Assembly: GCA_964356335.1 (NCBI GenBank)
Contig: CAYHHI010000014.1
Coordinates: 1-64,000 of the forward strand
Direction of reading: 5' to 3'
From: CAYHHI01 sp964356335
GTDB lineage: Bacteria > Arandabacterota > Arandabacteria > Arandabacterales > Arandabacteraceae
Length of the DNA stretch: 64,000 nucleotides
Shown here: positions 35,801 through 44,782 of the stretch, in pieces
How the letters are laid out: each line of letters opens with the position of its first letter
Numbering within the stretch: position 1 is the first letter of the stretch
Position numbers and translations under genes: made by a program
Notes under the pieces: generated by a model
The model's input: the letters and a program-made list of their open reading frames with translations, nothing else
What the model was told of the DNA's origin: nothing
Databases searched by the model: none

Positions 35801-36904
35801 CTACCCTCGCCGCCTGGACCTGGGAGGCCGTGATCTGCTGAGAGGTCTAGCCTTAGGGGCCCGGCTGACCTTGGGGCGCGGTTTTGACTTCCTGCGTTGT
35901 GCCATCTTGGCGGCCAGGGCTTTAGCGCGCGGCTCCGGCTTGATGCGTGGCGCCGCCTGGATGCCATGGGCCTTAGCGCCCCCACCCTTACTATACACAG
36001 GTGTGCACCAATCCCTGTACTTCGCGACGCTCCCCCTCGCTATATCAAAGTAGAGTTTCCTTAGCTTCTCAGTTACCGGCCCGATCTTGCCGCTTCCCAC
36101 ATCCCTTCCGTCAACCTCTATTACCGCCGCGATCTGACAGCCGGTGCCGCAGAAGAAGAGCTCATCAGCGACATAGAGTTCGCTCCTATCGATCTGACGT
36201 TCGATCGTGCCAATGCCCAGCTCGGCCTTCGCAATCTCCATTATGGTCGAGCGAGTTATCCCCTCGAGGATATTCTCAGTGGCCGCCGGCGTGACAAGGC
36301 TACCATCCCTGACCAGAAATATGTTCTCGGCGCTTCCCTCGGAGACGTGCCCATCTTGAGTCAGCACAATCGCCTCATCAAATCCCCTCTCCACAGCTTC
36401 CGTCTTGGAAAGAGCCGAGTTCACGTAGATGCCCGTGACCTTCGCCCTCGCGGGGACAGCATTATCGTCGACTCGCCGCCAAGAAGAAACAGCCGCTCGA
36501 GCGCCTTCCTCCTTATCGATGTATTTCCCGAAGACGACTGCAAAGACGGTGAATCCGTCCTTGAGGTCGTGAAGCCTTACGCCGATGCCCTCCGACGCTT
36601 TATAGGCAATCGGCCTTACGTAGCTGTCTTCTCTGTAGCCCTCCAGCCGCAGGAGGTCGAGGGTGATATCGCAGAGTCCCTTGGTAGTATACGGCAACCC
36701 AATTTTCAAGATGCGGCAGGACTTCCGAAATCTGTCGTAATGCTCGCCAAGCTTGAATACGAAAAGCTGCTGCTTTTCTTTGTTCCAGTAGGCTCTTATC
36801 CCTTCGAACACCCCGGTTCCATAGTTGAAAGCGTGGGTCATTATGCTGATCTTGGCTTCGTCGATCGGGACGATCTTTCCATCAAAGAACGCAAACTTAG
36901 CCAT
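35801..36904 (-). CDS. ilvE: Branched-chain amino acid aminotransferase with a basic C-terminal tail
   Basis: A 367-residue fold-type IV PLP enzyme. YGTGVFEGIRAY, the PLP Lys in RAKVTGIYVNSALSK, EGSAENIFLV and the PLP-phosphate loop ITRSTIMEIA are clear; it catalyses the last step of Leu, Ile and Val synthesis. The enzyme ends at about residue 305. A further 60 residues are almost only Lys, Arg, Pro, Ala and Ser (KPEPRAKALAAKMAQRRKSK and onward), not found in normal IlvE. The ATG at 36904 follows GAGGAGGATAGG; a longer reading from 36964 is unlikely. The tail could bind nucleic acid or be neutral drift. Confidence 0.92.
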   Translation of the reverse strand: MAKFAFFDGKIVPIDEAKISIMTHAFNYGTGVFEGIRAYWNKEKQQLFVFKLGEHYDRFRKSCRILKIGLPYTTKGLCDITLDLLRLEGYREDSYVRPIAYKASEGIGVRLHDLKDGFTVFAVVFGKYIDKEEGARAAVSSWRRVDDNAVPARAKVTGIYVNSALSKTEAVERGFDEAIVLTQDGHVSEGSAENIFLVRDGSLVTPAATENILEGITRSTIMEIAKAELGIGTIERQIDRSELYVADELFFCGTGCQIAAVIEVDGRDVGSGKIGPVTEKLRKLYFDIARGSVAKYRDWCTPVYSKGGGAKAHGIQAAPRIKPEPRAKALAAKMAQRRKSKPRPKVSRAPKARPLSRSRPPRSRRRG

Positions 36905-37084
36905 CCTATCCTCCTCGGTATATTCTCGGAATGGCGAGACCGCCAAACCCAAATATCTTAACAAACTGGAGGGGGTGTTTCAATAGGTATTGACGCAGAG
37001 TGGGTCTTTACGATCTCAATAGACTCCACAAGTTCTCAGGTAGAGTGCCCGATGGTTCTAATCCGCATTACCTCCGGCATGATC

Positions 37085-37714
37085 TTAGAATCCCAACCCC
37101 ACAGCCAATGAGATTGCATCATTCTTGACGTCGCCGCCGGAGTCGTCGATTGAAACTAAACCATAGTTATAGCGGGCTTCGACGGATATGGTCACGATCC
37201 CCATAGGCAGTCCTGCACCACTCCCCACAGTCAACCCGAAATCCATGCCCTTCACATTCTCGAGCGTGCCCTCAGCGCTCGACCCCGGTTGGTCAACGCT
37301 CATCTTCGCGCTTGACTTGAAAGCAAGCGCCGGCCCCGCCAGGAGATAGGGCCTCACCTTACCTTCTTGCACCAGATTGACTCTCAAGAGAGCCGGAATC
37401 TCGATATATGCCAGTTTGACAGTCTCGCCGCGCTCGACGGGATCCCTTTTACTCCACTGTGATTCACTGCCGTGCCCGCCCTTGGTTGTGTATAGAACCT
37501 CGCCCTGCAATGATAGTAGCGGGCTCAATGGATACTCGAGAAAGCCACCCATGCAAAAGCCCCCGCGCATGTAAGTAGTCTGGCCATTATCACCATGAAA
37601 CCCTGTTATGTTGACACCAGCTTTCACACCCACCGTTGGTCTGCCTAGGACGTCCCCGGTCTGAGCTGAAAGCACCATCACGCCCAAGACAAGAATAACG
37701 ACTACCCTCTTCAT
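37085..37714 (-). CDS. PorT-like outer-membrane beta-barrel protein
   Basis: A 209-residue protein with a signal peptide (MKRVVVILVLGVMVLSAQTG). VGVKAGVNITGF near the start, FLEYPLSPLLSLQGEVLYTT, and AYIEIPALLRVNL are the hallmark strands of the PorT / outer-membrane beta-barrel 2 family common in Bacteroidetes and relatives. The C-terminus ends in a strand with final Phe (ISLAVGLGF). GGGGG lies seven bases upstream of the ATG. No neighbour shows its role; PorT itself works in type IX secretion, but most family members are uncharacterised. Confidence 0.8.
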   Translation of the reverse strand: MKRVVVILVLGVMVLSAQTGDVLGRPTVGVKAGVNITGFHGDNGQTTYMRGGFCMGGFLEYPLSPLLSLQGEVLYTTKGGHGSESQWSKRDPVERGETVKLAYIEIPALLRVNLVQEGKVRPYLLAGPALAFKSSAKMSVDQPGSSAEGTLENVKGMDFGLTVGSGAGLPMGIVTISVEARYNYGLVSIDDSGGDVKNDAISLAVGLGF

Positions 37715-37905
37715 AGTGTCCCCCTTGTTCCCATGGCAATATCTGCAAGGCGATGCTTCTACGGTTTCTGTCGCACCAACACAGAGCCGGCGTCAGCGCT
37801 TGGTGCAAAGACCCGTGGCTCTTTGTAACATTTCTCACTCATCTGCGCAAGCCAAAACTCGCGGGCCTTCAGGTGGAACGGAACCGGTATTCAGATCTCC
37901 TCGTT

Positions 37906-40410
37906 TTACCGGGCCAATACGACCTTTGCTGTGTGCTCGGCGCTACCGGCCTCGAGTCGTACGAAGTAGATACCGGGTGACACGCTGTTGCCAGAAGATG
38001 ACGTGCCGTCCCAGACTACGGAATGATAGCCGGGACCAGTTGCGCCACTCAGGAGCTCGCGCGTAAGCCGCCCTGTTGCATCGTAAATGGCAATCCGGAC
38101 ATCGATGCGCTCGGGCAGGCCGAAGAAAATGTGAGTGAAGCCCGTGAATGGATTCCGCTCGCTGCCGAAAAACACCACGCGATCAGGGACACCTTCCTTT
38201 GGCACTTCACTGACGCTCGCGGCCTCTCTCACAATCGAGAACAGAGCGTCGCTCTCATCGAAGCCCTTGTTGTATCCCCTGTCCTCGGCCCCAACTCTGA
38301 TCTTCGATGAAAGATGCTCTCCCGAAGGCACATGCCACACAAGAACCGTATCAGTCGGGCCTGGAACGCCAAGAGTATCGGGAAAAGTCAATCCCCCATC
38401 GTAAGATGCAAGCACGCTAAACCGCCTGACCCCATAGTCGTCGCTACCATGCCATTTTACCTGATAGTCCGCATTCTCGGTGATCTGCTCACCGCCGTTC
38501 GGAGCCACCACCGTGACAGCCGGCGGCGTACTATCCACCCAATAGGGACACGCTGTGACCTCGATGTCGTCAACGCCGGCTTCGACCGTGGACTCGTCGC
38601 CAAGGTCGCTCGCAATGAACCGCACGCGCACCTTGTCACCGAGCGCGCTGTAATCACCGAGATTGAACTCTCTAGCAACCCACTCGCGCTGGCTTAGAGG
38701 ATCCATTTCTAGATTGACCCAGGTCGCACCCGAGTCGCCAGAGACGTCCACTTTCCAGACGTCATCCGGAGGGTTCTGCCCTGTATCGTTGGTGTACCAT
38801 CTCCAGTAGCAGAGCCGGGCCGAAGCGTACATTGAGAGGTCTATGACCGGGCTCGTTATCGTAATCTTGCCGCCATCCACATCGCCGACTTCAGGTGAGT
38901 ATTGCCTCGGCACATTTGCTGTCACGTAACACCTGACGCCACTTCCCGGCGTATGGTCGAGTTCGCACTGAACGAGCATGCTATCGAGAAGACTCCCGTT
39001 GGGATTCTTCCTCGCAAATCTGCCTGAAGTTGCACCATCGTCGGGCACCGAGAGGCTCCAGCCCAAATCATTCTCACAGTCGTCGGCGAAGACGGTCTCG
39101 GCATCGCCAACAAGCACGTTGAATCTATCTGTGAAGATCCCTTGGTTGCAGGTTATCGAGACGATGAAATCAATCCTCATTCCGCATGGACATGATGAAT
39201 CGACCGAGAAAGAGAAGTGCGGCGGATCGGATTGCTCGGTCTCACCTTCACTTACGTCAGGGAAGGAAGCCGATCCAGTTATGACATGCACGCCTGGCGT
39301 GGACGTCACTATTGCCGCGCTCGCATCCGTTGCTGTGAGCCATCGCTTGTTCTTGATGCTCACCGGGAGCACTATTGTCTCTCCAGGGTCGGGCCTGCCG
39401 TCGCTGTCGCCTGAGGAATCGCTTATCACGTGTGAAGCGTAAACCAGTCTCGCCCGCTGCCTGGGGGTGTAATGAATGATGACGGCCCCTTCACCGATCC
39501 TGCATGTTCCGTACTTGAGCCATGCGTAGCCTTCCTCACCCCAATACGTTCCCCAGCTATTCTTTATGTGCCATGCTCCCTGGCCGCCGCACTTGGAATC
39601 ATCCCAGCCAACAATGAGGACACCGTGGTTCACCTCGGCGGTTCCCGCGCGCTCGTAGCACCCTTCCGTATAGTAACCGAAATCGCCGTAGACCGTCATG
39701 CCGACTGCAATGGGCCCATCTGTCATGAGGTGGGTCTTGATGCTCTCGACTGTTGTGTCTATATAGTCCCAGCCATCTACCCGCGTGACGATCTCACAGG
39801 TATCCTCGGCGCAGGTTCCATTGGCCCCAACGTAAGGGTATGAGGTCTCCCTCACGGCACCAACGACCCTGTACAGATCGTAGGTGTGCTCCCACCAACC
39901 GCCGTTGCAATCGGAGTTGCCGTAATTGCAGTCGATTACCTGTTGAACCGAGAGCTGGGTATCGTCATCATCAAGGATGAGGATCTGGGACTCCAATGCC
40001 GCGACAGAACACTGCGCCCAACAGTCCCCGCAAAGCTGGTTCCTTACGGGGGAGACCGCAGCGGAGTCCGTCCAGTCGAATCGGGAAGGCGGGTTGAACA
40101 TCCAACGGATCGGCTCTTTCGCCCTGATCTGCTCAAGTCGGTCGTAATAATCCTCAGGCAGTCTCGTGCCCAGAAGCTTTTGCGCTTCCTCGGGCGGGAG
40201 ATCGGAGATCTGAGTATGGCCTGCTGTCCAGGAGTAGCCGTTTTCCTCTATGTACTTCCTCACTTCCTCCAATTTGGCATCGCGCGCAGGATCCGCTGCG
40301 GCGACCTTGCCTGCTCCGGCAAGACTGAGGATTGATACAATAAGCAAACCCGACAGGACCAGAGAACTTGAAAGCAGCGAACTTGAGCGATATCTCAAGC
40401 GTGTCGTCAT
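37906..40410 (-). CDS. Exported papain-family (C1) cysteine protease with FlgD-like C-terminal domain
   Basis: An 834-residue protein with a signal peptide. A helical pro-region (about 45-110) precedes the catalytic domain: Gln 125, Cys 130 (NQLCGDCWAQ, usually CWAF), His 262 (VNHGVLIVGW) and Asn 284 (IKNSWGTYWGEEGY). Beta-sandwich domains follow, including one that may bind carbohydrate or protein. The last 85 residues (NPFTGFTHIFFGLP, IYDATGRLTREL, PGIYFVRLEAG) are the FlgD-like Ig fold used as a C-terminal tag in FCB-type secreted proteins. It probably digests proteins outside the cell. Confidence 0.92.
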   Translation of the reverse strand: MTTRLRYRSSSLLSSSLVLSGLLIVSILSLAGAGKVAAADPARDAKLEEVRKYIEENGYSWTAGHTQISDLPPEEAQKLLGTRLPEDYYDRLEQIRAKEPIRWMFNPPSRFDWTDSAAVSPVRNQLCGDCWAQCSVAALESQILILDDDDTQLSVQQVIDCNYGNSDCNGGWWEHTYDLYRVVGAVRETSYPYVGANGTCAEDTCEIVTRVDGWDYIDTTVESIKTHLMTDGPIAVGMTVYGDFGYYTEGCYERAGTAEVNHGVLIVGWDDSKCGGQGAWHIKNSWGTYWGEEGYAWLKYGTCRIGEGAVIIHYTPRQRARLVYASHVISDSSGDSDGRPDPGETIVLPVSIKNKRWLTATDASAAIVTSTPGVHVITGSASFPDVSEGETEQSDPPHFSFSVDSSCPCGMRIDFIVSITCNQGIFTDRFNVLVGDAETVFADDCENDLGWSLSVPDDGATSGRFARKNPNGSLLDSMLVQCELDHTPGSGVRCYVTANVPRQYSPEVGDVDGGKITITSPVIDLSMYASARLCYWRWYTNDTGQNPPDDVWKVDVSGDSGATWVNLEMDPLSQREWVAREFNLGDYSALGDKVRVRFIASDLGDESTVEAGVDDIEVTACPYWVDSTPPAVTVVAPNGGEQITENADYQVKWHGSDDYGVRRFSVLASYDGGLTFPDTLGVPGPTDTVLVWHVPSGEHLSSKIRVGAEDRGYNKGFDESDALFSIVREAASVSEVPKEGVPDRVVFFGSERNPFTGFTHIFFGLPERIDVRIAIYDATGRLTRELLSGATGPGYHSVVWDGTSSSGNSVSPGIYFVRLEAGSAEHTAKVVLAR

Positions 40411-40670
40411 GCAGTCTCCCTCCGTGTTGGTTGACTACCGCTCCAGCCCATAACCCCACGGCTCCATTGTACCACTATGCCAGCGGCATCGCTACTTCTA
40501 TGAGTCAAGGTTCCGTCGGCGGCACAAGCGTTAAGAGGTAGGCGTGTGGACTGCTGGGCGAGGATAACCTCGGGGACCAGTGATGCGGTCTCGGAGATGG
40601 TCTCAATGGTCTCAAGTGAAACAGGATGGTGGAGAAGGTCTCTGTGGCGCGCGGAGGTCTGAGGAGAAGG

Positions 40671-41930
40671 CTATTTGAGGTTCTGATCATCGAACAAGTC
40701 ATCTGCCCTTCTGGCCTTTCGGATGACCAACGCCTTGCCGCCGTCAACCATGATCTCCGGAGGCCAGCCGAGGCTCATGAAGTTAAGCATGCTCATGCTG
40801 TAGCCGTAAGCTCCGGCGTTGAAGAAGCCAATGATATCGCCGATCTCGGGTGCGGGGAGCGGCACGGCTGTGCCGCTCGTGTCAAGCGGGGTGCAGATGG
40901 GGCCGCAAACATTGAATATACCCGCGCTCTCTGCGCTGATCTTGTTGAGTATCCTCATGGGGTGGTTCAGATGCTGGAAGACCGGCCTTGAGAAATGATT
41001 CATGCCCGCATCGGTTATGATGAAACTCTCGCCGCGTGATTCCTTGAGCCTTACGACCTTTGTCAAAAATACGCCGGCCTCTGCGATAAGAAAGCGGCCA
41101 ACCTCGAAGGCAAGCCGGCACTGAGGGTGGGTCTGAAGCACCTTCTCGCTCGCAGCTTCTCCAGCATGGGATATTTGCGTGAAATCGAGATCACGATCGC
41201 TATCCGTGTAAGGCACCCCAAAGCCTCCGCCGAAATCGATGCATTTGAGTTCGAAGCCAATCTCCTTCGAGAGCCTGAGGGCGAGATCCGCAACATAGGT
41301 GATGTGCTTCGCGATCGCCTGAGAGTCCAGGACCTGGCTTGCCGCGTAAGTGTGGATCCCGATTATGCTTGAATGTTTGAGTTTGATGGTGCGTGTCTCC
41401 GCCACCGCCACTTCTTCATCGATGCCAAACTTGCTCGGTCCCCCGACCATGATCTCGGGCGCTGTCGGCTTCTCCAGCGTGTTGATCCTGAGCATCACAC
41501 TGGCGTGCTTCTTGAGTTTGCCTGCAATCTCGTCAATTAGCCGCAGTTCGTACGGCGTCTCGGCGACTACCGCGAAAATGCCATTGGCGATCGCATAGCG
41601 CAATTCCTCTTCGGTCTTCGCCGGACCAACGAAGAGCGTGTTCGCAGGCTTGAATCCAACCTTGAAGGCTCCCTTGAGCTCCCCCAAAGAGCTCACGTCG
41701 GCACCGGCGCCCAGCCCAAGAAGCATCTTCGAGATCGCGAGATTGGGATTTGCCTTGAAGGAAAAGAAGATGTCGAATGCCGGGAAGTGCTGCTTGAGTA
41801 TGCCGTATTTGCCCCTGATCACACTCGCCGAATAGACATAGCATGGCGTGGGGTGCGTGGCCAGCAGGCCCGGAAGGTCCAGCCCATCTATTGAGAATCT
41901 TCCGTCCTTCACAAAACACTGGTCTATCAA
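40671..41930 (-). CDS. Fold-type III PLP-dependent amino acid decarboxylase
   Basis: A 419-residue enzyme of the ornithine/diaminopimelate decarboxylase group. FFSFKANPNLAI has the PLP Lys, IDFGGGFGVPY the phosphate loop, and CGPICTPLDT the catalytic Cys and Asp of the other subunit. GGPSKFGIDEE resembles decarboxylases linked to surface-polymer or metallophore clusters more than LysA. The TTG start at 41930 has AGGAGG eight bases upstream and overlaps the stop of the DUF364-like gene by four bases, so the two are coupled. The substrate is unknown. Confidence 0.82.
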   Translation of the reverse strand: MIDQCFVKDGRFSIDGLDLPGLLATHPTPCYVYSASVIRGKYGILKQHFPAFDIFFSFKANPNLAISKMLLGLGAGADVSSLGELKGAFKVGFKPANTLFVGPAKTEEELRYAIANGIFAVVAETPYELRLIDEIAGKLKKHASVMLRINTLEKPTAPEIMVGGPSKFGIDEEVAVAETRTIKLKHSSIIGIHTYAASQVLDSQAIAKHITYVADLALRLSKEIGFELKCIDFGGGFGVPYTDSDRDLDFTQISHAGEAASEKVLQTHPQCRLAFEVGRFLIAEAGVFLTKVVRLKESRGESFIITDAGMNHFSRPVFQHLNHPMRILNKISAESAGIFNVCGPICTPLDTSGTAVPLPAPEIGDIIGFFNAGAYGYSMSMLNFMSLGWPPEIMVDGGKALVIRKARRADDLFDDQNLK

Positions 41931-42745
41931 GCCCGTTCCCTCCTGTAGATTTCGATCCTGGTCACTCCCTGAAAGATATAGAAGGGGAAAGGCTCGGAAA
42001 CGACGACATCCACTCCGATCGTGCGGCAGTACTCCTCCCCGAAATTGGCGCCCGTCTCGGCAAACATCACGAGCCGCGTGTCGTTTTCCTGGCAAATGTG
42101 AACGATGTCGTTGAGGGCATCCGTGGTGAGGGTCATCCCCGTGATCACCGCAAGGTCTGCATCCCTCACGGTCTGAAACGTCTTGGTCCCGTCCTCCACC
42201 GTGACTCCGTGAACGGAAGTTCCAATGATCTTATCATCAAGGTCGGTGGCACGAACGTTGTAGCCCTTGTCCTTCAAGGCCTTCACAAGGTTGCCGACCA
42301 CGCCGACATTGACAACGCTTACCTTCTCGGGGGAATCCGTGATGCGGCTGAGCAGGCGTTCAACTTCATCCACGATGATGGCCCCACGCTTGACGGCCTT
42401 CTCAACCGAATTACCTCTCAGTTCATAGACTTCCTGAGGTGTGCGGGGAATTGAGGCATAGATGGAATCCAGAAGCGCAATTTCGTAGCAGCTCATCTCC
42501 GATATGATGTCGCGCGCGTCGCGCCCCAGAAGACCCTCGTTGATTTCGAGCTGCTTGTCACAGTAGCACGAACCCTGCCCCATGGTCTGGGCGACCAGGA
42601 AGTTATAGCGGAAGGTCCGCTCATCAGGATTCGGCTTGAAAGCCAGATCGACTTTCCACAGCCCCCTGATCGTGAAATCCTCGTCTTTGAAATGCGCGGT
42701 CTTCCCCAGCGCCTGCTCTTTCAGGATTTCGAAGATGTCGATCAT
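41927..42745 (-). CDS. DUF364-like (putative metal-chelation) domain protein
   Basis: A 272-residue protein. The C-terminal half (VVNVGVVGNLVKALKDKGYN, DLAVITGMTLTTDALNDIVH, GVDVVVSEPFPFY) has the Rossmann-like pattern of DUF364, found behind DUF4213 and proposed to chelate metals. The N-terminal half is not recognised for certain. It sits between the hydrolase and the decarboxylase genes, 50 bases after the first and overlapping the second, so all three are one operon. AAAGGAAG lies about eight bases before the ATG. The family is without proven activity. Confidence 0.6.
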   Translation of the reverse strand: MIDIFEILKEQALGKTAHFKDEDFTIRGLWKVDLAFKPNPDERTFRYNFLVAQTMGQGSCYCDKQLEINEGLLGRDARDIISEMSCYEIALLDSIYASIPRTPQEVYELRGNSVEKAVKRGAIIVDEVERLLSRITDSPEKVSVVNVGVVGNLVKALKDKGYNVRATDLDDKIIGTSVHGVTVEDGTKTFQTVRDADLAVITGMTLTTDALNDIVHICQENDTRLVMFAETGANFGEEYCRTIGVDVVVSEPFPFYIFQGVTRIEIYRRERA

Positions 42746-42795
42746 CGCTCACGCTTCCTTTGGGGCTCCGTGTCACGGCGAGCCCCACCCGCTAA

Positions 42796-43707
42796 TCAAG
42801 CCCTGAGCCGAGCGTTTAGCCATTCTCCTATGCGCTGCCCGACTTCTGCCTCGTACCCGAGGTAATTGTGCGGGGCCTCTTTGATAACGTGCCCCGTGAA
42901 ATCCTTCGTACTCTTGAAGCGCCGCTTGAGGTCGACAATGAACTCGTCGGGGCGGCCAATAAACGCTTCTTCCACCGACCCGACGATCACGAGCACCGGA
43001 AGCCTGACGCTCTCAATCTCGGGGAAGGTGTGGGTATCAGTCATAGAAATATTGAAGATCTTGAGCCGCGAGTCGGGGCGAAATGTGTCGAGATAGGTCA
43101 TCGCAGAAATGAGGTAGTGGAAGTAATCGAGGGACATGAACTCGTTTCCGCGGCCCTCGGCGACCATCTTTCCGGCGATATCCACGATCTCATCGAACCT
43201 CTTGCCCATACGGTAGCGCTGAAGTCCGAAGTCGTCGGAGGGAGAAAGCAGAACAAGCCCCCCGATCGCGGGGTCACTGATTGCAGGGTCGGCGACCTGG
43301 CTCAAATAGTAGGTCGCCTTTATGGCCCCGTGGCTGTGCCCCTGGAGGATTATGCGCTTGGTCCCTCTGGTCTTGAGGAAATCTAGCCAGGCGTGGATAT
43401 CCTTGACACAATCCTCGAAGATCTCGAAGGCGCCGCCGATCTGCCTCGATGCTATCGTCCCATCGGGGGCCTGACAGATGAAATCTGAGACGTACTCATG
43501 GCCCCTGGTGTTGAAAGTGACGAAGTTGATGCCGCAGCTCGCGCAGGCACAAGCGACATGATCCACGAAACGGTTCTCGTAGAAATTGCCCGCAAGCCCA
43601 TGAACATGGAGAAGTGTGGTCTCGGCCGGCCCGCCCTCGGGGCTCACAAAGAGCCCCTGGAGCTCCAGGCCATCACAAGTCATGACTCTACAGAATTCGC
43701 CTATCAT
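42796..43707 (-). CDS. Alpha/beta hydrolase
   Basis: A 303-residue hydrolase. LLHVHGLAGNFYENRFVDHV is the oxyanion region, QGHSHGA the nucleophile elbow with Ser, LVIVGSVEEAFIG the acid region, and HNYLGYEAEV near the end holds the likely catalytic His. It resembles DUF1749-type hydrolases. The ATG at 43707 follows GGGAG; an upstream open stretch of 21 codons has no support. It is first in the three-gene operon with the DUF364-like and decarboxylase genes, which suggests it handles an ester, thioester or amide in the same pathway. Confidence 0.82.
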   Translation of the reverse strand: MIGEFCRVMTCDGLELQGLFVSPEGGPAETTLLHVHGLAGNFYENRFVDHVACACASCGINFVTFNTRGHEYVSDFICQAPDGTIASRQIGGAFEIFEDCVKDIHAWLDFLKTRGTKRIILQGHSHGAIKATYYLSQVADPAISDPAIGGLVLLSPSDDFGLQRYRMGKRFDEIVDIAGKMVAEGRGNEFMSLDYFHYLISAMTYLDTFRPDSRLKIFNISMTDTHTFPEIESVRLPVLVIVGSVEEAFIGRPDEFIVDLKRRFKSTKDFTGHVIKEAPHNYLGYEAEVGQRIGEWLNARLRA

Positions 43708-44065
43708 GATGCTTGCTCCCTGGGTGTGATCTCCGCGTCTCGTCCTCGCGCTCGATCCCTTTGTGGTCACCCTACGCCCGCATAACCTCCCCTATCATAA
43801 TGGGAGGTCATATCAAACGCAACTGACAGAGTAGCGCAGCCCAGGGAGCGACACTGCAGAGGGCCACTACCGTCTTGAGTCTGGACATAACTCGCACTAC
43901 ACAGGCGAATCCCATAAGTGGGGGGGGCCAATTGGGCAACATCTTGTCCCACAGGCTGTGGGACGTTCCGCGCGCAGAGGACTCCGTTGTCTCCGGCCTC
44001 CATGGCCACTTGGTGTCGCAAATTGCGACATCAAGATCTTGAAGAGGAAGGTGGCCGAAGCGCAG
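43708..44065. other. Intergenic region with three hairpins between two leftward operons
   Basis: No gene is seen. ACCTCCC/GGGAGGT (about 43793-43814), CCCACA/TGTGGG (about 43951-43965) and an 11-base stem around TGTCGC/GCGACA (about 44016-44042) can form hairpins. None has a T-run on the reverse strand, so they may end transcription of the membrane-protein operon by a factor-dependent way or protect its 3' end. Confidence 0.45.
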
Positions 44066-44773
44066 CTATGTAAATATCCCGCCGATCCAGCGGATGAGGA
44101 AATCTATCCTACCGGTCAAGAGCGAGATTCGCGCCATTACGGTGTAGCCGAAGGTCGCGCCGAAGGCCGCCATCAGGACCCAGATACCGAGCCTGGCGGC
44201 CCGCCCGAACACGCCCTTGTGCTCCTTTGAGAAGTAGAAGTAGATGAGGGCGCTCAAAAGCCCCACTATTATTATGATCTTCGAGAAGACATCCCCGATG
44301 GTGCCCATCACAGACATCCCGGGCTGGTAGATGGGCTCGATCGAGCTGTGGATCTGGCTCACGAAGTCCGACTGGAGGTAGCGCGTGAAATTTGTGCCTG
44401 CCGCGAACCCTATTACGAACGCCATCGCCCAGCGGGAAAGCCAGGTAACCTTTGGCACAAGCCGCGTCAGCATCAAGAGCCCAAAGATAAGAGGTATCAC
44501 GTACATCAACTCGGGCTTATTGCCCGTCGCTGAAGGCAGCACCCCACCCATGTAAGATGGCCAGAGTCTCGCTATGAGATTGGGAACCAGGGTCGTCCAG
44601 AAGCCCACAACCATCCAGTAGGCCGCCGAGACTCCCACAAAAAGATGCTCGGCAAACTTATAGAAAGGATTGTCTTTGTAAAGGAAACTGAGAATCATGA
44701 GAGTGAGAAGCCCGCCGATCCACATGCCAAGAGATGCGGCAAAGGGTGATGTCAGAATCGGATGTGCCTCCAC
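44066..44773 (-). CDS. Polytopic membrane protein of the four-gene DUF6754-type operon
   Basis: A 235-residue protein with six or seven hydrophobic segments (MWIGGLLTLMILSFLY, FVGVSAAYWMVVGFW, VIPLIFGLLMLTRLV, WAMAFVIGFAAGTN, IIIIVGLLSALIYFYF, GIWVLMAAFGATFGYT). KFAEHLFVGVSAAYWMV contains a conserved-looking charged motif between helices. No family with known function is recognised. It is the last gene of the operon, 9 bases after the next one upstream, and the GTG start has AGGAGG five bases before it. It probably forms a complex with the other three products. Confidence 0.7.
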   Translation of the reverse strand: MEAHPILTSPFAASLGMWIGGLLTLMILSFLYKDNPFYKFAEHLFVGVSAAYWMVVGFWTTLVPNLIARLWPSYMGGVLPSATGNKPELMYVIPLIFGLLMLTRLVPKVTWLSRWAMAFVIGFAAGTNFTRYLQSDFVSQIHSSIEPIYQPGMSVMGTIGDVFSKIIIIVGLLSALIYFYFSKEHKGVFGRAARLGIWVLMAAFGATFGYTVMARISLLTGRIDFLIRWIGGIFT

Positions 44774-44782
44774 AACTGCCTC

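Noticed and set aside
37906..40410. Type IX secretion cargo
   Set aside because: The C-terminal domain is FlgD-like and could serve as a sorting tag, but no type IX machinery gene is identified in the window; the PorT-like barrel next door belongs to a broad family and is not evidence enough.
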